Shown here one piece after another: positions 59,601-64,000 of a stretch of 64,000 nt of DNA. The stretch covers positions 124,001 through 188,000 of the forward strand of contig OZ257257.1 in the NCBI GenBank assembly GCA_965279705.1. The letters run 5' to 3'. A model generated the notes under the pieces. It ran no database searches. It was not told the origin of the DNA and saw only the letters and a program-made list of their open reading frames with translations. Origin of the DNA: Stagnimonas sp965279705 (GTDB taxonomy: Bacteria; Pseudomonadota; Gammaproteobacteria; Nevskiales; Nevskiaceae). How positions within the stretch are numbered: the stretch's first letter is position 1; each line of letters starts with the position of its first letter. Both the position numbers and the translations under genes were made by a program.

Positions 59601-59986
59601 TGAGCAACACCCTCACCCGCGGCGTGCGCGTCATTGTCACGCCTGAATATCTGCCCGAGCAATCGTCGCCGGATGCGGGCCGCTGGTTGTTCGCCTATCA
59701 CGTCATCCTGCGCAACGAGGGCAAGCAGGCGGTGCAACTGCTCAATCGTCACTGGGTCATCACCAATGGCGAAGGCGAGGTGGACGAAGTGCGAGGTGCC
59801 GGTGTGATCGGCCAGCAGCCCGAGCTGGAGCCGGGTGCGGAGTTTCACTACACCAGCGGCTGCCCACTCGACACGCCCGTGGGCACCATGCACGGCGAAT
59901 ACGAGATGCGGGTGATCGAAACCGACGAAACCTTCGACGTGCACATCACACCCTTCCGACTCGCGGTGCCTAGCGCGCTCAACTGA
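59600..59986 (+). CDS. apaG: ApaG domain protein
   Basis: A 128-residue fibronectin-like protein with VTPEYLPEQSSP, FAYHVILRNEG, LLNRHWVITNGEG and GVIGQQPELEPGAEFHYTSG, all standard ApaG phrases. It is commonly linked to ksgA and apaH; here it follows sufT by a one-base overlap. Its biochemical role is not settled. Confidence 0.95.
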   Translation: MSNTLTRGVRVIVTPEYLPEQSSPDAGRWLFAYHVILRNEGKQAVQLLNRHWVITNGEGEVDEVRGAGVIGQQPELEPGAEFHYTSGCPLDTPVGTMHGEYEMRVIETDETFDVHITPFRLAVPSALN

Positions 59987-60007
59987 GCGCCGTGCAGTGT
60001 GTAGCGG

Positions 60008-60307
60008 CTAGTGAGAGCGGCCGATTGCCGGGTCCAGCTGCTGCAGAGCCTGGCCGAGATCGGTTTGGCCGGTGCTCTTGAGTTCATCCGTCGAGTAGGT
60101 GCGCACCAACGCCGACCCGCTGGGGCAATTGCCCTTGGCGTCGGGCTGGCTATTGATACGGCTGCCCGCAGGCGGTTCACAGCGCGTCTTCTGTGACGCG
60201 GCCTTGCCTTTGGTGTCGGCCGTCGACGTGGCAGCAGCAGGATCAGCGCGCACGCCACCAGCGCCGATGCAAGCGGCGATGAGAATTAGCAGGGCGACTT
60301 TTTTCAT
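60008..60307 (-). CDS. Small exported protein with TonB-receptor-plug-like C-terminus
   Basis: A 99-residue protein with an N-terminal export signal (MKKVALLILIAACIGAGG); IAAC at 10-13 could also be a lipobox. Cys43 and Cys61 may form a disulfide. The rest, PAGSRI (46-51) and RTYSTDELKSTGQTDLGQAL (69-88), reads like the start of a TonB-dependent receptor plug, where a GSRI patch and a DEL...TG...L.QAL helix are usual, but no barrel follows. GGAG is eight bases before the ATG. Function unknown. Confidence 0.65.
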   Translation of the reverse strand: MKKVALLILIAACIGAGGVRADPAAATSTADTKGKAASQKTRCEPPAGSRINSQPDAKGNCPSGSALVRTYSTDELKSTGQTDLGQALQQLDPAIGRSH

Positions 60308-60332
60308 GGTGAGGTCTCCAGAAAAGACGCTC

Positions 60333-61610
60333 TTATGACCGCTGCATGCGCCACGCGTTCGCGTATTCGTTTTTCAGGTAGCGCACGAAGGCCGCGAAGA
60401 TGCTGCGGTCGAGCTTGATCGGCTTGCCGTCGGCCAGGTCTTCGATGTGGGCGTAATACCAGCCCATCTGCCCCAGCAGGTTGATGAGCTTGGTGATGAA
60501 GTTCTTGCTCTGGGTTGCGTGTTCGCGCTCGTGGGCGGGAGCCTCCTCGATGATGCCGGCCAGCAGCTTCTTAGGCAGGTCGGGCATGGTGCACAGCGGG
60601 CGCGCCAGGCCGATGACATCGACATCGCCGCTCTCCAATGCCGCCTCCATCGCCAGGCGGTTGCGAAAGCCGCCGGGCATGAGTATGGGCATCTTTGCAA
60701 CCTGACGAATCGCCTTGGCGTATTCGAGAAAATACGCCTCGCGTTTCACGGTGCTCTGCTTGAGTGGCATCGCATCTTCACTGCGGCCATCGGCACCGAG
60801 CAGCTTCGGCTGCTCGTAGGTACCGCCCGAAATCTCGATGAGATCGAGCGTCTCGGCGTTGAGCATCTCGATCAACTGCAGGCACTCATCGAAAGTGAAG
60901 CCGCCGCGACGGAAGTCATCCGAGTTGAGCTTGATAGCCAGCGGAAAGTCGCTGCCCACGGCCTTGCGTGTGGCGCGCAGCGTCTCGATCAAGAAACGCG
61001 AGCGATTCTCCAGCGAGCCGCCCCAGGCATCGGTGCGGGTGTTGGTCACCGGCGAGAGGAAGCTCGACAGCAGATAACCGTGAGCGGAGTGAATCTGTGC
61101 GCCGGTAAAGCCAGCTTCACGGGCGACGCGGGCGACATTGGCGAAGCGCTGGATGAAGTCGAGGATCTCGTCCTCGCGCATCGCGCGAGGCTTCTTGTAA
61201 TTGCCCATTAGGTCGAGCTGCACCTCGCTCGGCGCCAGCGGCTCTTTCGCTACATACCAAGGCGATTGCCGACCTGCGTGGCTGATCTGCATCCACAGGT
61301 GATTACCCGCTACGGTGCCAGCGGCGGCATAGGCCTTGAGCCGCTCGAAGCCCTCGAAGCCCGGCCCAAACTTGTCTACCGGATCAATCGCGACATTGCC
61401 CGGCCGCTCCATCACGCGGTTGTCGATCATCACGTTGCCGGTGATCAGCAGACCTGCGCCGCCCTCGCTCCAGGCACGATAGACGCGGTTGTGGCGCTCG
61501 GTGGCGAACAGGCGCGCATCCGACAAGCCTTCGGTCATTGCCGATTTGCAGATGCGGTTGGGCAACGTCGCACCGCAGGCGAGTTTCAGGGGTTGGGCAA
61601 GCAGGCTCAT
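60333..61610 (-). CDS. NADH:flavin oxidoreductase, old yellow enzyme family
   Basis: A 425-residue FMN-dependent barrel enzyme. The ATG at 61608-61610 has GGAG nine bases upstream; a GTG five codons earlier is possible. SAMTEGLSD, LWMQISHAGRQ, FTGAQIHSAHGYLLSSFLSP with NTRTDAWGGSLENRSRF, and VIGLARPLCTMPDLP are family signatures. It reduces activated alkenes or nitro-compounds with NAD(P)H. It is longer than classic NemA, with a helical C-terminal extension (about 340-425). Physiological substrate unknown. Confidence 0.88.
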   Translation of the reverse strand: MSLLAQPLKLACGATLPNRICKSAMTEGLSDARLFATERHNRVYRAWSEGGAGLLITGNVMIDNRVMERPGNVAIDPVDKFGPGFEGFERLKAYAAAGTVAGNHLWMQISHAGRQSPWYVAKEPLAPSEVQLDLMGNYKKPRAMREDEILDFIQRFANVARVAREAGFTGAQIHSAHGYLLSSFLSPVTNTRTDAWGGSLENRSRFLIETLRATRKAVGSDFPLAIKLNSDDFRRGGFTFDECLQLIEMLNAETLDLIEISGGTYEQPKLLGADGRSEDAMPLKQSTVKREAYFLEYAKAIRQVAKMPILMPGGFRNRLAMEAALESGDVDVIGLARPLCTMPDLPKKLLAGIIEEAPAHEREHATQSKNFITKLINLLGQMGWYYAHIEDLADGKPIKLDRSIFAAFVRYLKNEYANAWRMQRS

Positions 61611-61681
61611 CGTTTTGGTCTCCACCAGATTTTGTGCGGCACCCTAACCCGTCGGCGCTATGACGAAATAGAGCAAATCAT

Positions 61682-62515
61682 TCAGCGCTGACACTGAGGG
61701 CAGTAGCAACTCTGGCGATTGCCCAGCCGCACCAGTTTGATCGGCATACCGCAGACGCGGCAAGGAAGGCCCTCGCGGCCATACACGTACAAGTCCTGCT
61801 GGAAATAACCGGCCGCACCGTCAGCGCCCGCAAAGTCGCGCAACGTGGTGCCGCCCTGGGTGATGGCCTCCAGCAGCACCTCGCGCACCTTCGCTGCCAG
61901 CAGGGCGAACTCGGCGCGGGTGACCTTGCCGGCCGGCCGGGTGGGCCGGATGCTGGCGCGAAACAACGACTCGGCCGCATAGATGTTGCCGGCACCGACC
62001 ACCACCCCGCCATCCATCAGAAATGTTTTCACCGCGGTGGTCTTGCCCCGCGACTTTGCGAACAAATAGTCGCCGTTGAAGGCCTCCGAAAACGGCTCCG
62101 GCCCCATCGTCTGCATCAGCGCGTGCTCACCATCGCTGGCGGGCCACGGCAACACCGCGCCGAAGCGGCGGGGGTCGTGGTAGCGCAGCACACGGCCATC
62201 GTCGAGCACGAGGTCGAGGTGATCATGTTTCAGAAGGGCATGGTTGGCATCGAGCACAAACACGCGCCCCGACATGCCGAGATGGATGATGATTTTGTCG
62301 TCGCTGGCGCCATCTAGGGGTTCGAGATGCAGCAGCAAGTACTTGCCGCGCCGACTGGTGCTGACTACGCGCCGCCCTTCGGCAAACGCGGCAAAGTGCA
62401 GCGGGATCGGCCAGCGCAGACGCGCGTCGCGCACGATCACCTTGGCGATGGTGCGGCCGACGACATGCGGCGTCACACCGCGGCGGATGGTTTCGACTTC
62501 GGGCAGTTCGGGCAT
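61682..62515 (-). CDS. mutM: Formamidopyrimidine-DNA glycosylase
   Basis: A 277-residue bifunctional glycosylase/AP lyase that removes 8-oxoguanine. It begins MPELPEVETIRRG, where Pro2 and Glu3 are catalytic; the conserved RRGKYLLL lies near 60. The C-terminal zinc finger CRVCGMPIK...CYCPQCQR is complete, which distinguishes it from plant-type or inactive forms. Length is typical. Confidence 0.96.
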   Translation of the reverse strand: MPELPEVETIRRGVTPHVVGRTIAKVIVRDARLRWPIPLHFAAFAEGRRVVSTSRRGKYLLLHLEPLDGASDDKIIIHLGMSGRVFVLDANHALLKHDHLDLVLDDGRVLRYHDPRRFGAVLPWPASDGEHALMQTMGPEPFSEAFNGDYLFAKSRGKTTAVKTFLMDGGVVVGAGNIYAAESLFRASIRPTRPAGKVTRAEFALLAAKVREVLLEAITQGGTTLRDFAGADGAAGYFQQDLYVYGREGLPCRVCGMPIKLVRLGNRQSCYCPQCQR

Positions 62516-62545
62516 GACGGGATTTTAGGCTGCTAGTCTTTTGGT

Positions 62546-63112
62546 ATGACGAACCCAAGCAACGAAGAAATCATCGCCACCACGCGCCAGTGGCTGGAAC
62601 GCGTCGTGATCGGCCTCAATCTCTGTCCCTTCGCCAAGGCCGCCACCGTGAAGCAGCGTGTGCGCTTTACCGTCAGCACTGCCACCACCGATGAGGCGCT
62701 GCTGGACGATCTGATTCTGGCCCTGCAAGACCTGCACGCCGCCGACCCTGCCGAGTGCGAAACCTCCCTGCTGATTCACCCACAGGCGCTGACGGATTTT
62801 CTCGACTACAACGACTTCCTCGATGCCGCCGATGCCGCACTCGATGCACTCGGTCTCGACGGCGTGATCCAGGTCGCGAGCTTTCATCCGCAGTATCAAT
62901 TTGCTGGCACCGAGGCCGACGACATCGAGAACTACACCAATCGCGCGCCCTACCCGCTGCTGCATCTGCTGCGGGAAGACTCCATCGAACAGGCGGTCGA
63001 GAGCTACCCGGATGTGGATGACATCCCGCGGCGCAACATCGAAACCCTGAAGAAGCTGGGCTTGGTGGGATGGGAAGCGCTCAAACTCGATGCGCCAGCC
63101 GACAAGGTGTAA
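62546..63112 (+). CDS. DUF1415 family protein
   Basis: A 188-residue cytoplasmic protein. TRQWLERVVIGLNLCPFAKA near residue 13, LLIHPQALTDFLDYNDFLD near 78 and VASFHPQYQFAGT followed by NYTNRAPYPLLHLLRE are the conserved blocks of DUF1415. No activity is known. It is divergent from mutM, with 30 bases between starts. Confidence 0.88.
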   Translation: MTNPSNEEIIATTRQWLERVVIGLNLCPFAKAATVKQRVRFTVSTATTDEALLDDLILALQDLHAADPAECETSLLIHPQALTDFLDYNDFLDAADAALDALGLDGVIQVASFHPQYQFAGTEADDIENYTNRAPYPLLHLLREDSIEQAVESYPDVDDIPRRNIETLKKLGLVGWEALKLDAPADKV

Positions 63113-63143
63113 TCCAGGCTACCGCGGAACGTCAGATTACCGA

Positions 63144-63190
63144 TTGACAGCAGGGGCTCCAAAGCCCGTAGGATCAAGCCCAATTTTGAT
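63144..63190 (+). promoter_or_regulatory. Candidate promoter and operator before the acyl-CoA dehydrogenase gene
   Basis: TTGACA (63144-63149, perfect -35) and TAGGAT (63169-63174) are 19 bases apart, longer than ideal. An inverted repeat ATCAA-N8-TTGAT (63173-63190) overlaps the -10 and would cover the start site. GGGCT-N4-AGCCC lies in the spacer. Confidence 0.35.
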
Positions 63191-63220
63191 TTGACCTACG
63201 CCCTTCTGGAGTTTTTTTGC

Positions 63221-64000
63221 ATGATCCCAAGAACAATTTTTACCGCCGAGCACGAAGACTTCCGCAAGACCGTGAAGCGCTTCTTTGCCGAAGAAGTGGT
63301 GCCACATCGCGAGGCTTGGGAAGCACAGCAGCATGTGGATCGCGGCCTTTGGAACAAGGCGGGCGAAATGGGTCTGCTCTGCGTGACCATGCCGGAGGAA
63401 TACGGCGGTCTCGCAGTCGATCGCAGCTATAGCGCGATCCTGATGGAGGAGCAGAGCTACGCCGGCGACAGCGGGGTGGGCTTCTCGCTGCACAGCGATA
63501 TCGTCGCGCCCTACATCAACAACTTCGGCACCAAAGAGCAGAAGGCCCACTACCTGCCGAAGATGGCGACCGGCGAGCTGGTGGGTGCCATCGCCATGAC
63601 CGAGCCCGGCACCGGCTCGGACCTGCAGGCGGTGAAGACCACCGCCGTGCTCGATGGCGACGATTACGTGTTGAACGGCAGCAAGATTTTCATCACCAAT
63701 GGCTACCTCTGCGATCTGGTCGTCGTCGTCGCGAAAACCGGCAACAGCGGTGAGGGTGCGAAAGACATCTCGCTGCTGATCGTCGAGGCCGCGAGTGAAG
63801 GTTTCAGCAAGGGCAAGCCGCTCAACAAGGTGGGCATGAAGTCGCAGGACACCTGCGAGCTGTTCTTCAACAATGTGCGCGTGCCCAAGGCCAATCTGCT
63901 CGGTGGTCGCGAGGGCATGGGCTTCATCATGCTGATGCAGGAACTGGCCTGGGAGCGCCTGATGATCGCGATCACCAGCGTCGCCGGTGCCGAGGCCGCA
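63221..64000 (+). CDS. Acyl-CoA dehydrogenase, N-terminal part, cut by window end
   Basis: 260 codons are present; the gene runs off the right edge. It starts MIPRTIFTAEHEDFRKTVKRF with GGAG nine bases upstream. The all-helical N-terminal domain is followed by the FAD-domain signature AIAMTEPGTGSDLQAVKTTA and FITNGYLCDLVVVVAKT, then KVGMKSQDTCELFFNNVRVP. The end WERLMIAITSVAGAEAA opens the C-terminal helical domain. It oxidises acyl-CoA in beta-oxidation or a related degradation pathway; chain length cannot be told. Confidence 0.92.
   Translation, partial: MIPRTIFTAEHEDFRKTVKRFFAEEVVPHREAWEAQQHVDRGLWNKAGEMGLLCVTMPEEYGGLAVDRSYSAILMEEQSYAGDSGVGFSLHSDIVAPYINNFGTKEQKAHYLPKMATGELVGAIAMTEPGTGSDLQAVKTTAVLDGDDYVLNGSKIFITNGYLCDLVVVVAKTGNSGEGAKDISLLIVEAASEGFSKGKPLNKVGMKSQDTCELFFNNVRVPKANLLGGREGMGFIMLMQELAWERLMIAITSVAGAEAA

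Overview
The window is a GC-rich chromosomal segment of a gammaproteobacterium, and it carries a replication-origin neighbourhood. The block rpmH-rnpA-yidD-yidC-mnmE faces left and dnaA-dnaN-recF-gyrB faces right, with DnaA boxes and an AT-rich patch between dnaA and dnaN. The order pilMNOPQ-aroK-aroB-...-gltB-gltD is a known gammaproteobacterial synteny. Together with many 4-bp ATGA gene overlaps, aerobic hemF and an OxyR with both redox cysteines, this suggests the Nevskiales/Xanthomonadales side of the class. I cannot name a genus. I see no tRNA, rRNA, IS element, prophage or CRISPR array, so this is mostly core genome with a few accessory modules.

Left part (1-18 kb): the last codons of katG and a terminator; two alpha/beta hydrolases; an ATP-dependent DNA ligase and, 2.8 kb away, its usual partner exonuclease, coupled to a WYL regulator and to waaA; an LpxL-type acyltransferase; a TPR protein and an L,D-transpeptidase that share a C-terminal domain; transaldolase and YceH; then a membrane group (holin-like protein, PAP2 phosphatase, diacylglycerol-kinase-like enzyme).

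Middle part (17-47 kb, mostly minus strand, the leading strand for a leftward fork): glutamate synthase gltBD; a ferritin-like PF10118 gene with tandem operator-like repeats; a MerR regulator; dgt; aroB and aroK; an Ig-like lipoprotein; the type IV pilus alignment complex pilMNOPQ; a tightly overlapped lipid-modification operon (FAD oxidoreductase, DUF1365, cyclopropane-synthase-like methyltransferase, DUF1475); DUF1499; oxyR; hemF with an ACT-domain protein; tsaC; a YdeI-like protein; a Nudix hydrolase; then mnmE, yidC, yidD, rnpA and rpmH.

Right part (47-64 kb): dnaA, oriC, dnaN, recF, gyrB; an orphan ParA; a Baeyer-Villiger-type flavin monooxygenase; purE-purK; a six-helix membrane protein; a SIMPL protein; sufT-apaG; a small secreted protein resembling a TonB-receptor plug; an old-yellow-enzyme family reductase; mutM; a DUF1415 protein; and an acyl-CoA dehydrogenase cut by the window end.

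The most interesting non-textbook elements are the FAD/DUF1365/CFA/DUF1475 lipid cassette, the WYL regulator coupled to a ligase-associated exonuclease, the paired Cds6-like cell-wall proteins, the TonB-plug-like mini protein, and several palindromic operator candidates in intergenic DNA.
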